The position numbers were made by a program, and so were the translations under genes. 64,000 bases of DNA from Halothece sp. PCC 7418 (lineage in GTDB: Bacteria > Cyanobacteriota > Cyanobacteriia > Cyanobacteriales > Rubidibacteraceae): contig NC_019779.1 of NCBI RefSeq assembly GCF_000317635.1, positions 3,596,001 to 3,660,000 of the forward strand. Direction: 5' to 3'. Below are positions 26,991-35,762 of the stretch, piece after piece; within the stretch, counting starts at the first letter, position 1; each line of letters begins with the position of its first letter. The notes beneath the pieces are model-generated. The model made no database searches and had not been told where the DNA came from. It saw nothing but the letters and a program-made list of their open reading frames with translations.

Positions 26991-29165
26991 ATGAAGTCCT
27001 CCGCGCGGATTTTACTGGGGTTAATTTTTGTTGCCTTGGCGGGAAAGTTGACTAGTCTCCTGCTAGGGGCAACAAAACCGCAATGGATTGAACAAAGCCG
27101 AGAGCAAATGACCGTGTTATTGGGTGGAGAAACCAGTAAAATGGCTGACCCCCAAACACCGAAGTCATTGCCTCCTTCTGAAGTGTTTTCTCTGGTGTCT
27201 TTGCCCACACCAGAACGGATCAGCAAGCTGGAATTAATTTTAGAACGCGGTCATCAGCCAGACCAAAATCGCGCTCGTTATCTGCTAGCAGTTACCGCCT
27301 TAGAAAACCAGCAACCGGATCAAGCCCTTCAATATTTAGACAACTTAGACATGGATTATCCCTTACTCACGGGCTACATTCGTCTGAAACAGGCGGATGC
27401 TTATGTCATGAAAGGAGAGAGTGAAAATGCAGCAGTAATTTGGTCTGAAATTATCGAAAATGATTTTAATTCCGCAATTATTGGAGAAGCCCGATATCAC
27501 TTAGGAAAAAAAGATCCGCAAAACTGGGAGACTTTAATCGCTGAGTATCCAGAACATCCTCGCACTCATGAGATTATTCAGGAGCGTTTAGCCAAGAATC
27601 CTGATCAACCGGCACTGCTGAAAATTTTGTCTCAGCAGACTCCAGAAGCCAAGGGAATGAATCAGGTGCGCGATCGGTTGGTGAGTGAATATCAGAATCA
27701 ACTGACTCCTGAAGATTGGAGCGCGATCGCGCAAGGCTATTGGGAAACATGGGAATACGGCAAAGCAGGAGAAGCCTACGGTAACGCCCCCAAAACTCCG
27801 AAAAACCTCTATCGTCAGGCTCGATCCTTACAAGTCAGTGGCGAAACTGGTAAGGCGAAACAAATTTATCTAGAACTCCTGAAGACTTTTCCTGATACAG
27901 AAGAAACAGGCTTAGGCTTACGTCGCTTAGCGGGAATGGTATCCCGTTCAGAAGCAATCTTTTACTTGGATCAAGTGATTAATCAGTTTCCGCAAGAAGC
28001 CCCAGACGCGCTGATCACGCAAGCCCAACTTTTAGCAGCAGAAGGAAAAACCCAGTTAGCCCAACAAGCCAGAGAAACCTTATTAAATAACTATTCTCAG
28101 TCTGATGCAGCAGCAGACTATCGCTGGGAACGTGCAGAAGCAGCAGCCAAACAAGGCAATATCAAAGCAGCTATAGACTGGGTAACTGCGATTACTGAAG
28201 AAAATCCCAAGGACATCCTAGCAGCCAAAGCTGGATTCTGGCGGGGAAAATGGTTACAACAGCAAGGAGAAACCACAGCAGCCGAAACCCAATTTCAGGA
28301 AACCTTATCGCAATATCCAGAGTCTTATTATGCGTGGCGTTCTGCGGTGCATTTGGGTTTACCTGTGGGAGATTTTGATACCATTCGCGATCAAATGCCC
28401 AAGGTGGTGAAACCCACCTCTCGTCCTTCACTTCCTGCAGGTTCAGCGTTACTGAAAGAACTCTATCGACTGGGACAAGATGATGCAGCCTGGACTCTCT
28501 GGCAAATGGAAACGAGCAATTCATCTTCTTTATCTGTGGAGGAACAATTTACAGATGGCGTTTTAAGGCTAACGCAAGCAAAATATCTCCAAGGAATTGG
28601 TCAAATCTCATCCCTACAATATCGGGATGAACCTGCTGAAATTGCTCGTTGGCAAAATTTACGGGAAACGCCGATGTATTGGCAGGCTTTATTCCCTTTT
28701 CCCTATCACAAAAGTATTCTCAAGTGGTCTCAGCAACGAGAGTTGAATCCTCTCTTAACGATTAGTTTGATTCGTCAAGAATCCCGTTTTGAAAAAGAGA
28801 TTGGTTCGGTTGCGGGGGCAAAAGGATTAATGCAAATTATGCCCAGTACAGGAGAATGGGTCGCCAGTAAGACCAATCTCAAAACCTATTCTTTAGTCAA
28901 TCCCGAAGATAATATTCAGTTAGGAACGTGGTATTTAGATTACACTCACGACCGTTACGATAATCATTCGATGTTAGCCGTGGCGAGTTATAATGCTGGA
29001 CCTGGGAATGTGGCAAAGTGGGTCAAGCGTTACGGGTTAGCCGATGCAGATGAATTTGTGCAAAATATTCCCTTTCCTGAAACAAAAGGCTATGTCGAAG
29101 CCGTTTTTGGCAATTACTGGAATTATTTACGACTCTATAATCCTGAGATTCAAACTCACCTATAG
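26991..29165 (+). CDS. slt: Soluble-type lytic murein transglycosylase with helical repeats
   Basis: 724 residues. An N-terminal hydrophobic segment (ILLGLIFVALAGKLTSLLL) is a signal or anchor sequence. A long TPR-like superhelix follows, and the SLT domain is at about 580-720. The catalytic glutamate is E597 (IRQESRFEKE), followed by GAKGLMQIMPSTG and AVASYNAGPGNV, all diagnostic. It cleaves the MurNAc-GlcNAc bond to 1,6-anhydro products in the periplasm. The last codon and TAG stop lie at the very start of a MITE (TATAGC), so the native C-terminus may have been slightly longer. Confidence 0.92.
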   Translation: MKSSARILLGLIFVALAGKLTSLLLGATKPQWIEQSREQMTVLLGGETSKMADPQTPKSLPPSEVFSLVSLPTPERISKLELILERGHQPDQNRARYLLAVTALENQQPDQALQYLDNLDMDYPLLTGYIRLKQADAYVMKGESENAAVIWSEIIENDFNSAIIGEARYHLGKKDPQNWETLIAEYPEHPRTHEIIQERLAKNPDQPALLKILSQQTPEAKGMNQVRDRLVSEYQNQLTPEDWSAIAQGYWETWEYGKAGEAYGNAPKTPKNLYRQARSLQVSGETGKAKQIYLELLKTFPDTEETGLGLRRLAGMVSRSEAIFYLDQVINQFPQEAPDALITQAQLLAAEGKTQLAQQARETLLNNYSQSDAAADYRWERAEAAAKQGNIKAAIDWVTAITEENPKDILAAKAGFWRGKWLQQQGETTAAETQFQETLSQYPESYYAWRSAVHLGLPVGDFDTIRDQMPKVVKPTSRPSLPAGSALLKELYRLGQDDAAWTLWQMETSNSSSLSVEEQFTDGVLRLTQAKYLQGIGQISSLQYRDEPAEIARWQNLRETPMYWQALFPFPYHKSILKWSQQRELNPLLTISLIRQESRFEKEIGSVAGAKGLMQIMPSTGEWVASKTNLKTYSLVNPEDNIQLGTWYLDYTHDRYDNHSMLAVASYNAGPGNVAKWVKRYGLADADEFVQNIPFPETKGYVEAVFGNYWNYLRLYNPEIQTHL

Positions 29166-29325
29166 CGTTTCCTAGTTGGTTGAGGTACGTAATGCGAGTC
29201 GGTGGATGTTCATGGTTCATGGTTCGTGGTTCATTGATTAAAAACCAACAAATAACAAAGAACGAAGAACAAAGAACAAAGAACCAAAATTTAGAATGTA
29301 CCTCATGAGATTGGGAAGTGCTATA
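29161..29325 (+). mobile_element. MITE copy B, complete, with imperfect 28-bp terminal inverted repeats
   Basis: Left end TATAGCGTTTCC...GAGGTAC; the right end read inverted is TATAGCACTTCC...GAGGTAC. It is 165 bp and has no coding capacity. Ends of TATAGC type next to TA suggest IS630/Tc1-mariner mobilisation (TA target). The interior holds heptamer runs (ATGGTTC, AAAGAAC). The left terminal repeat provides the TAG stop of slt. Confidence 0.85.
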
Positions 29326-29358
29326 TACCTTACTCTTGCCTAGCGCGTAGCGCTATAG

Positions 29359-30831
29359 CTACCGCTTCAGCCAAACAATAAAAGCTGTCCCATGGGTGGG
29401 GTTTTCAGGGGGAACTGCTGGAGAGATTAATTCAATTTCACCTTGCATTTGTTCCACATAATCCCGCGCAATGGCTAAGCCTAAGCCAGTTCCTGGAATA
29501 TCCCCTTCTGACTGCACTCCGCGATAATGTCGTTGAAAGATTTTGGGTTGATCGTCTGGCGGAATACCAGCACCATTATCCCGAATGATAATCCCTTGTT
29601 GGTTCGGTTTGTCGTTACAAATCACGACTTCAACCGTCCCTTGTTCGGGGGTGTATTTGATGGCGTTATCCAAGAGATTACTCAGAACTTCTTGTAAGGC
29701 TTTGCGGTTGGCTTGAATCGGGGGGAGATGATCGGGAATGTCGGTTTTGAGATCAATCTTATGGTCTTGCGCGATCGCGCTCATGGAATTTACAATTGGC
29801 TGCAATACCTCATTCAAAGCTAAGGTTTCTAAGTTTAAGGTCTGACTTGGGGGTAAGGATTTGACAGTTGTATCACTCCCGAGAAGCGGTTTTGTTTGGG
29901 TCTCAACAGTGACATCTTCTTCTGTCAGGGTTCCAATTTGATCCAAATAATCCCCCATTTCTTGCAGTAATTGCTGGAGACGTTCACTTTCTCGCAGCAC
30001 ATTTTCGGCGAGGGAGCGTTTTTTCTCATCATCCTCAGGCTGAAACCGTTTCAGCAGCAGTTTCCCAAAGGTACGTAGGGCCATGAGGGGGTTTCGTAAC
30101 TGGTGCAGAATATCATCGAGTTGATCTCGCTGTCGTTGTTGTTGCCATTGTTGTTCACGAAGTTGCTGTTGCGAGAGTCCCTGACGTTGATCTAAAACGC
30201 AAGCCAGCGCGATCGTTGTTGCAGTGCGCTGAATTTGGGTAAACTCCCACTGACTCCACTGGGCTTGTTGACGAGCAACGACTAATAACCCCATCATGAC
30301 ATTTTCATGCAGTAACGGAAAAACAATTTGATGTTGATTGTTTTGGTTAACCACATCAGGGATCAGATTCGGTTGCGCTGTGGCTAACTGTGGTGTAACC
30401 TCGGTGGAAGAAGCACTTGCTGGCAATTCAAAAGGAGTATTTTCTAATAATGAATCATCGGATGTAACAATTGTGTCTTTTTCAACTGTCTCTTCCCAAC
30501 AACTGCTATCTTCGGGATAGACCACAATGGGAATCAACTGTCGAGTTCCAGATGTCAATTCTTTCGTTAAGTAAACCGCACCGCGATCTGCATTTAATCC
30601 TTCTTGTAAATTGCTCACTTGCGAACGGCAAAGTGCGGTAAATTCAGAGCTAGCGGGGAATAAAAGTCGGTTCACCATTGGGGAAACATTTCGCTTGAGG
30701 ACAAAGTTGATTCCGTTGTCAAAAACGGTACTACTCCCTATTCTAGTGGTTTCTAGGTCTGGATTGGCTTCTGAAGAAAGTTTGAGACCAGCGTTTAAAA
30801 TAATTAACTCACCTGCAGAAACTAAAATCAA
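29359..30831 (-). CDS. GAF-containing sensor histidine kinase (Hik2/CSK-like)
   Basis: 490 residues from a TTG at 30831. That start is only 2 nt from the divergent trmD start, so ATG 30678 (MVNRLLFPASSEF, 439 residues) is a fair alternative. Order: a GAF-like sensor at about 55-215, a coiled linker (QQQLREQQWQQQRQRD), HisKA with H243 (DDILHQLRNPLMALRTFGKL), and HATPase with N box (LSNLLDNAIKY), DNGAGIP, and GTGLGLAIARDYVEQMQGEI. No membrane helix is present, so it is soluble. HQLRNPL in place of HELRTPL and the overall order recall cyanobacterial Hik2 and plastid CSK, redox-linked kinases; that assignment is from memory. A cognate regulator is not adjacent. Confidence 0.85.
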   Translation of the reverse strand: MILVSAGELIILNAGLKLSSEANPDLETTRIGSSTVFDNGINFVLKRNVSPMVNRLLFPASSEFTALCRSQVSNLQEGLNADRGAVYLTKELTSGTRQLIPIVVYPEDSSCWEETVEKDTIVTSDDSLLENTPFELPASASSTEVTPQLATAQPNLIPDVVNQNNQHQIVFPLLHENVMMGLLVVARQQAQWSQWEFTQIQRTATTIALACVLDQRQGLSQQQLREQQWQQQRQRDQLDDILHQLRNPLMALRTFGKLLLKRFQPEDDEKKRSLAENVLRESERLQQLLQEMGDYLDQIGTLTEEDVTVETQTKPLLGSDTTVKSLPPSQTLNLETLALNEVLQPIVNSMSAIAQDHKIDLKTDIPDHLPPIQANRKALQEVLSNLLDNAIKYTPEQGTVEVVICNDKPNQQGIIIRDNGAGIPPDDQPKIFQRHYRGVQSEGDIPGTGLGLAIARDYVEQMQGEIELISPAVPPENPTHGTAFIVWLKR

Positions 30832-30833
30832 TC

Positions 30834-31529
30834 GTGCGTTTTGACGTTATTACTCTATTTCCTGATTTCTTCCACTCTCCCCTTAATTCTGGTATTGTTG
30901 GGAGAGCTCTGCAAAAACAAATTGCTGACGTGAATTTTGTCAACCCTCGGGATTTTGCCTTTGATAAGCATCGTCGGGTGGATGATGAACCCTATGGGGG
31001 AGGGGTGGGAATGTTATTAAAGCCCGAACCGATTTTTGCTGCGGTAGAATCTCTTCCGCAACTTCCGAAACAAGAAGTCATTTTGATGACACCACAGGGA
31101 GAACCGATGAATCAGCCCTTATTGCGAGAACTGGCGACTGATTTTGAGCAATTGGTGTTAATTTGTGGTCATTATGAAGGGGTGGATGAACGAATTCGTG
31201 AAAATTTAGTAACTCGTGAAGTGTCTTTAGGGGATTTTATCCTCACTTGTGGCGAAATCCCTGCCTTAGCTTTGATTAATGGCGTGATTCGCTTACTTCC
31301 AGGGACAATTGGAAAAGCAGATTCTTTGAAAGCAGAGAGTTTTGAAACGGAATTGTTAGATTATCCGCAATATACGAAACCTGCAAGATTTCGAGGATGG
31401 GAAGTTCCGCCTGTGTTACGCTCTGGAAATCATGGCGCGATCGCGCAGTGGCGAAAAGAACAACAAATGAAACGCACTCAAGAACGTCGCCCAGATTTGT
31501 GGGAAAAATGGAAAAAAATGAACGAATAA
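30834..31529 (+). CDS. trmD: tRNA (guanine-N1-)-methyltransferase
   Basis: 231 residues from GTG 30834. TrmD methylates G37 of tRNAs reading CNN codons, using S-adenosylmethionine bound in a trefoil knot. The family landmarks are MRFDVITLFPDFF, VDDEPYGGGVGMLLKPEP, LICGHYEGVDERIRE, EVSLGDFILTCGE and the C-terminal WRKEQQMKRTQERRPDL. It is divergent from the histidine kinase with almost no gap, so the promoter elements of one gene must lie inside the other. Confidence 0.95.
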   Translation: MRFDVITLFPDFFHSPLNSGIVGRALQKQIADVNFVNPRDFAFDKHRRVDDEPYGGGVGMLLKPEPIFAAVESLPQLPKQEVILMTPQGEPMNQPLLRELATDFEQLVLICGHYEGVDERIRENLVTREVSLGDFILTCGEIPALALINGVIRLLPGTIGKADSLKAESFETELLDYPQYTKPARFRGWEVPPVLRSGNHGAIAQWRKEQQMKRTQERRPDLWEKWKKMNE

Positions 31530-31557
31530 CGAATTATTCAATGAGGTCATCTGTCTG

Positions 31558-31971
31558 ATGTATGACATTGATCGCGACTACGATTTATGGCTGCAACAAC
31601 AAGCTGATTTTTTACGAAACGGTAAATTTGAAGCCTTAGATGTGGATCATTTAATTGAGGAATTAGAGGCTTTGGTGAGGGGAGAAAAAAGTGCCGTTGA
31701 AAGTTTGACAATCAACATTATGGTACATTTACTTTACTGTCAATATTGGACTTCTCAAACAATCAATCAGAATCATTGGCGAGGTGAAATTGTCAATTTT
31801 CGGGCGCAACTGGAATCTAAGTTAACAACCAACTTAAAAAAACATCTTCAACATCGCTTAGACTATTTGTATGGGAAGGCTAAAAAAATTGTAGAACTTA
31901 AATCGGGAATGACAATTCCAGAAACTTCCTATTCTCTAGAAGAAGTTTTGGATGATAATTTTTTGCCTTAG
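31558..31971 (+). CDS. DUF29 family protein
   Basis: 137 residues with the family start (YDIDRDYDLWLQQQADFLRNG), the LIEELEALVRGEK helix and a C-terminal EEVLDDNFLP. DUF29 proteins are abundant in cyanobacteria, often in several copies, and have no established function. It lies 28 bp after trmD on the same strand. Confidence 0.85.
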   Translation: MYDIDRDYDLWLQQQADFLRNGKFEALDVDHLIEELEALVRGEKSAVESLTINIMVHLLYCQYWTSQTINQNHWRGEIVNFRAQLESKLTTNLKKHLQHRLDYLYGKAKKIVELKSGMTIPETSYSLEEVLDDNFLP

Positions 31972-32070
31972 TCAGAAACTGATTACTTTGCTTTTGGAAG
32001 CAATACCATACAGAAAATCAAGACAATCTCCGATTTGGTCGGTAGTTAGCGAGACCAGTAGTGTGCTATC

Positions 32071-32281
32071 ATGAAAGTACCTGTACGGCTTCCACTTTGA
32101 TTGGCTAGTACGACAGTTTGACTGGAGAGAGAAATCATCTCCAGTTGATCTATGGCAAAAGTCCCTAGATTCAACCGAGAATGGCGGTTTTGGTCTGGTT
32201 AAAGGATTAAAAGAAGCTACGACTACAATCTTTGATTTAGTCGATAGTCCATTCACAATAACTGAATCGAACCAACAATGA
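32071..32281 (+). pseudogene. Possible small gene with a frameshift right after its start, coupled to the next ORF
   Basis: An open frame of 68 codons (32075-32278; it contains YGFHFDWLVRQFDWREK, then GGFGLVKGLKEATTTIF) ends in TGA overlapping the next ATG (ATGA at 32278-32281). It has no normal start. ATG 32071 is one base out of frame, and dropping one A of ATGAAAG would give MKYLYGFHFDW. I do not recognise the protein. It could be a frameshifted gene, a sequencing error or a chance frame. A 105-codon minus-strand frame over the same bases looks less protein-like. Confidence 0.4.
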
Positions 32282-32454
32282 CCACTCATTTTATTGAAGC
32301 GGAACTAGATTTAAACCAAGAGCCTGTAACCTTACAACAAGAAATTGAAAGCGAATTAGAAAAACGGGGTCAGCCTCTCCGTTGGGCGATTACGAAAGTG
32401 GATACTAATCAGAAAAAAGTCCAAGTTGAAGCAATTGTAACAAAAAAATCGTGA
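32278..32454 (+). CDS. Small conserved-type protein, 58 residues
   Basis: MTTHFIEAELDLNQEP opens a 58-codon frame ending KVQVEAIVTKKS. Its stop TGA overlaps the GTG start of the DUF3326 gene (GTGA), so translation is probably coupled. There is no Shine-Dalgarno sequence before its ATG, which itself overlaps an upstream stop. A mixed beta/alpha composition with a basic C-terminus is visible. The function is unknown; position next to DUF3326 is the main clue. Confidence 0.7.
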   Translation: MTTHFIEAELDLNQEPVTLQQEIESELEKRGQPLRWAITKVDTNQKKVQVEAIVTKKS

Positions 32455-33503
32455 CTCAACGTCCGTTTACAGTTGCTTTAATTGTTCCCACAGGAATTGG
32501 GGCAAGCATTGGCGGTTATGCAGGGGATGCGTTACCGATTGCCCGCGCGATCGCGCAAATTAGTGATCAAGTCATTACCCATCCCAATGTCCTCAATGGC
32601 GCACAACTCTATTGGTCTTTGCCCAATGTTTATTATGTGGAAGGCTATGGCTTGGATCAGTTTGCTGCCAACCGTTGGGGCTTGCGTCCTGTGCATCAAA
32701 ACCGTGTCGGATTAATTTTAGACCAAGGCATTGAACCAGAATTGCAATTGCGTCATCTGCAAGCAGCAGAAGCGGTAAAAACTACTCTTGGGGTGAATAT
32801 GGGGGAATATATCGTGACGGATGCCCCCCTTGATGTGCAGTTGCAAACGGCTGATTCTGGGGCAAGTTGGGGGACGATTGGACAACCAGATAGTTTATTA
32901 AGGGCTGCGGAAATCTTAATCAAGCAAGGAAAAGTGAGCGCGATCGCGGTGGTTGCTCGTTTTCCCGATGATATGGACGCAGAAGCCCTCACTAGCTATC
33001 GTCAAGGTCAAGGGGTGGATGCCCTCGCTGGTGCAGAAGCCGTCATTTCCCATTTGATTGTCCGTGAATTTCAAATTCCCTGCGCCCATGCCCCTGCTTT
33101 AAGCCCCCTTCCTGCGGATGCAACTGTCTCCCCTCGTGCTGCCGCCGAAGAATTAGGCTATACGTTTCTTCCTTGTGTTTTAGTGGGTTTATCTCGCGCT
33201 CCCCAATTTATCACCCATCCTCAACCTTCTGTCGATTTAAACGCCGATGCGGTGGATGCAGTTGTGATTCCAGCTAATGCTGCAGGCGGAAGTGCGGTTT
33301 TAAGTTGGAGTCAATCCCAGACACCAATTATTGCGGTGGAAGATAATCAAACTACAATGGAAGTTACCCCTGAGTCTTTGGGAATTAAAACCATTCGTGT
33401 CCAATCTTATTTAGAGGCTGTAGGGGTCTTAGTGGCTCAGCGCAGTGGGATGAATCCTGATGCGTTACGTTTGCCTGTCTCGTCTTTGTGTCGCTTAAAT
33501 TAA
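32451..33503 (+). CDS. DUF3326 family protein
   Basis: 350 residues from GTG 32451. Typical conserved stretches are ALIVPTGIGASIGGYAGDA, THPNVLNGAQLYW, GLILDQGIEPELQLRHLQ and PANAAGGSAVLSW. The family is widespread in cyanobacteria and plants with no proven activity. The GIGASIGGYAGDA glycine-rich loop suggests nucleotide or cofactor binding, which is inference. It is coupled to the 58-residue ORF upstream, and the CPBP protease gene follows 12 nt later. Confidence 0.87.
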   Translation: MTQRPFTVALIVPTGIGASIGGYAGDALPIARAIAQISDQVITHPNVLNGAQLYWSLPNVYYVEGYGLDQFAANRWGLRPVHQNRVGLILDQGIEPELQLRHLQAAEAVKTTLGVNMGEYIVTDAPLDVQLQTADSGASWGTIGQPDSLLRAAEILIKQGKVSAIAVVARFPDDMDAEALTSYRQGQGVDALAGAEAVISHLIVREFQIPCAHAPALSPLPADATVSPRAAAEELGYTFLPCVLVGLSRAPQFITHPQPSVDLNADAVDAVVIPANAAGGSAVLSWSQSQTPIIAVEDNQTTMEVTPESLGIKTIRVQSYLEAVGVLVAQRSGMNPDALRLPVSSLCRLN

Positions 33504-33515
33504 AGAAAAAGTATC

Positions 33516-34091
33516 GTGACCAATCCCAATAATTTTGAATTTGAACCCTTAACCCGTCCCCAAGTCCTAACGATTATGGGGATTACTGCTATTTTATTAC
33601 TGATTGTCGCTAAAGCATGGCAATATTTAGGATCAGTAGCTTTGTTTCCCGTTTCCTTCAGTTTAGAAGCCGTTTTATTGGGGTTAGGGATTGCTGGATT
33701 AATTATTTTAGCCAGCAGTGGTATTTATAAAATTTGGCCCGCGTATCGTCGCAGCGCACAATATTATTTAGAGTTAGTCTTAAAACCCTTAGCGGTTCCT
33801 GATACAATTTGGCTAGGACTCCTACCAGGGTTAAGTGAAGAACTTTTATTCCGTGGCGTGATGATTCCTGCGTTAGGATCGGGTGTTTTCGCTGTCATTA
33901 TCTCCAGTGTGTTATTTGGGGTACTCCATTTAGGAGGGGCGCAACAATGGCCCTATGGTGTCTGGGCGACAGCCGTTGGCTTACTGTTAGGCACAATTAT
34001 GATCACCACAGGAAACTTATTAATTCCGATTATTGCTCATATTTTTACCAACTTTGTTTCTAGTTTGGTTTGGAAATTAGAGAAAAGATAA
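33516..34091 (+). CDS. CPBP family intramembrane glutamic protease
   Basis: 191 residues from GTG 33516, with about five membrane helices. The family motifs are EELLFRG (SEELLFRGVMIPAL, at about residues 107-120), FGVLHLG and the third motif IIAHIFTNFVSS. These residues build the membrane-embedded active site of Rce1-type CAAX proteases and of bacterial Abi/CPBP proteins. The substrate is unknown. It ends directly at a heptamer repeat. Confidence 0.87.
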   Translation: MTNPNNFEFEPLTRPQVLTIMGITAILLLIVAKAWQYLGSVALFPVSFSLEAVLLGLGIAGLIILASSGIYKIWPAYRRSAQYYLELVLKPLAVPDTIWLGLLPGLSEELLFRGVMIPALGSGVFAVIISSVLFGVLHLGGAQQWPYGVWATAVGLLLGTIMITTGNLLIPIIAHIFTNFVSSLVWKLEKR

Positions 34092-34153
34092 GTTATTAGT
34101 CATTAGTCATTAGTCACTGATAACTGGTCACTGATAACTGATCACTGGTAATT
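34091..34153. repeat. Degenerate heptamer tandem repeat after the CPBP gene
   Basis: Nine 7-bp units of the type AGTCATT, AGTCACT, GATAACT and GGTCACT follow directly on the stop codon. They are related to the repeat after ridA (CAGTGAC/CAGTTAC). There is no coding potential. Confidence 0.8.
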
Positions 34154-34160
34154 AGGAATA

Positions 34161-34970
34161 TCAAAAAGCTGGGAAAAAGATATTAGTATAAAGAGAAATC
34201 AGTTGTTGTCCATAAAATAGCGCGATCGCGCCCCCTAACGCTAAAAACGGACCAAATGGCATCGGTTGACGACGACTGAGAATCCCCAGCGCGATCGCGC
34301 CCCCACCAATTACAGTTCCCACCACACAAGCGAGAAAACAACCCACAAGCAACAGTTTCCATCCCAACCAAGCCCCCATCATCGCAGCCAGTTTCGCATC
34401 ACCACCGCCCATCGCTGGTTGTCCTAAAATTCCTGAAGCAACAATGGTGATAATATCAAATAACCAAATTCCTAAAACTGCACCAATAATTCCAAACATG
34501 AATTGTTCAGTTAAATTGTCACCCGTCCAACCGCGAATCACTTGATAACCTAAGCCAACCATTAGCCCTGATTGCGTTAAGGCATTGGGTAAGGTCATGG
34601 TATCAAAATCAATGAGAGATACGCCTAAAAGCCAGCTTAAAAACGCCGAATACGCAATTGTTTCCAGAGTTAATCCAAACTGAAGATAAACTAAAACAAA
34701 TAAAATAGCGGTTACCGTTTCAATAATCGGATAACGGGGAGAAATGGGGGTTTTGCAATGGCGACATTTCCCACGCAACCAAAGCCAGCCCACAATGGGA
34801 ACATTTTCGGTTTTACCTAAACGATGTTTACAAACGGGACAACGAGACGGTGGGTAAAGTAAAGAAAGATTAGCAGGAATCCGATAAATAACAACATTTA
34901 AAAAGCTGCCAATAGCAGCCCCAAAGATAAAAATAAAACTACTGATAATAAACTGAGAAAAAACGTCCAT
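34161..34970 (-). CDS. pilD: Type IV prepilin peptidase / N-methyltransferase
   Basis: 269 residues. It cleaves and N-methylates type IV prepilins at the inner membrane. Seen: the GAAIGSFLNVVIYRIP start, a zinc site of two CxxC pairs (CPVCKHR and CRHC, residues about 44-75), and the two catalytic aspartates in SLIDFDTMTLPNAL and GGGDAKLAAMMGAWLG. About seven membrane helices are present. The preceding Cys-rich domain indicates a bifunctional enzyme. This fits the motility theme of the chemotaxis operon, though it is not linked to it. Confidence 0.93.
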   Translation of the reverse strand: MDVFSQFIISSFIFIFGAAIGSFLNVVIYRIPANLSLLYPPSRCPVCKHRLGKTENVPIVGWLWLRGKCRHCKTPISPRYPIIETVTAILFVLVYLQFGLTLETIAYSAFLSWLLGVSLIDFDTMTLPNALTQSGLMVGLGYQVIRGWTGDNLTEQFMFGIIGAVLGIWLFDIITIVASGILGQPAMGGGDAKLAAMMGAWLGWKLLLVGCFLACVVGTVIGGGAIALGILSRRQPMPFGPFLALGGAIALFYGQQLISLYTNIFFPAF

Positions 34971-35050
34971 TTGGATCTTTATTGAATTGATAGTTTCAGA
35001 TTACCCAAACTCAGAATCAATATAGCAATTTTCGGTGAACTACATCTTTT

Positions 35051-35081
35051 AAAAAAATAAAAACCCACCTGTCAAGGCGGG
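35051..35081 (-). terminator. Rho-independent terminator of the rhodanese-like gene
   Basis: On the minus strand CCCGCCT-TGAC-AGGTGGG (one A.C mismatch) is followed by TTTTTATTTTTTT, about 53 bp after the stop at 35134. Confidence 0.8.
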
Positions 35082-35133
35082 AAAAAAGCGTTATTCTAGT
35101 CTAGAGAGAGATAAAAGAGTGATCTGGAAAGGG

Positions 35134-35502
35134 TTAGGCTGCAACGGAAGTGGTTTCCACAGGATACTCAGCTGCTTTCCATGCACCTAAACCACCAGTC
35201 ACTTCTGAAACGCGCTCAAAGCCAGCTTCTCGGAGTCGTGCTGCTGCATTGGCAGTTTCTTCATCAGTATCAGAATAAACGTAAATATCTCGATCGCGCT
35301 CTAAGTTAGCTTCGACACGAGCGACTAATTCTTCACTGGGGAAAGAAATCGCACCCATGATGTGGCTTTCATTGAAGGAAGCGCGATCGCGCACATCAAC
35401 AATAGTTAAAGCAGGCTCACCCCAATCAAGACGGCTTTTGAGATCGTAAACGCGAGATTGTTCCTTAAAAGAAGCGGGTCGTGGGAATAGTCCAGAAGTC
35501 AT
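35134..35502 (-). CDS. Rhodanese-like protein lacking the catalytic cysteine
   Basis: 122 residues with the rhodanese fold: IVDVRDRASFNESHIMGAI (CH2A-type motif), and the active-site loop region IYVYSDTDEETANAAARL, followed by GFERVSEVTGGLGAWK. The position of the nucleophilic Cys is Ser77 and the loop is not of CxxGxR form, so sulfur transfer is unlikely. It is probably a binding or regulatory rhodanese. It is monocistronic with its own terminator. Confidence 0.87.
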   Translation of the reverse strand: MTSGLFPRPASFKEQSRVYDLKSRLDWGEPALTIVDVRDRASFNESHIMGAISFPSEELVARVEANLERDRDIYVYSDTDEETANAAARLREAGFERVSEVTGGLGAWKAAEYPVETTSVAA

Positions 35503-35666
35503 AATTCTAATCTACCTTGAATAGCTGTTACTCACAATGTAACAACTTTTTTACATTTTGCAATTTTTTGTTGCTCAAAATTTGACAAAATATACCTAAA
35601 GTAGTATCAGCCTACGTGCTAGGCAAGGGGACAACGTGAAGAGTAATCAACTCTCATTAAGGATCA

Positions 35667-35727
35667 TCCACGGGTTTGAAACCCACCGCTCTCTGACTGG
35701 ATTATGGTAGGGTGGGTATTGCCCACC
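35667..35727. repeat. IS-end relic and GGTGGG/CCCACC hairpin
   Basis: The CCACGGGTTTGAAACCCACC ... CTCTGACTGG segment (35668-35700) matches the reverse complement of 60653-60691 closely, as at 3' ends of tnpB elements. Directly after it the hairpin GGTGGGTATTGCCCACC (35711-35727) lies about 35 bp past the 3' end of rnj and could act as a transcription barrier. No gene lies in 35503-35762. Confidence 0.55.
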
Positions 35728-35762
35728 ACACTACTCGTTAGTCTGAAAAGTGCTACATCACT

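Noticed and set aside
31972-32289. A 105-codon minus-strand frame between the DUF29 gene and the 58-residue ORF
   Set aside because: No domain is recognisable, and it is opposite two plus-strand frames that show ATGA/GTGA coupling.
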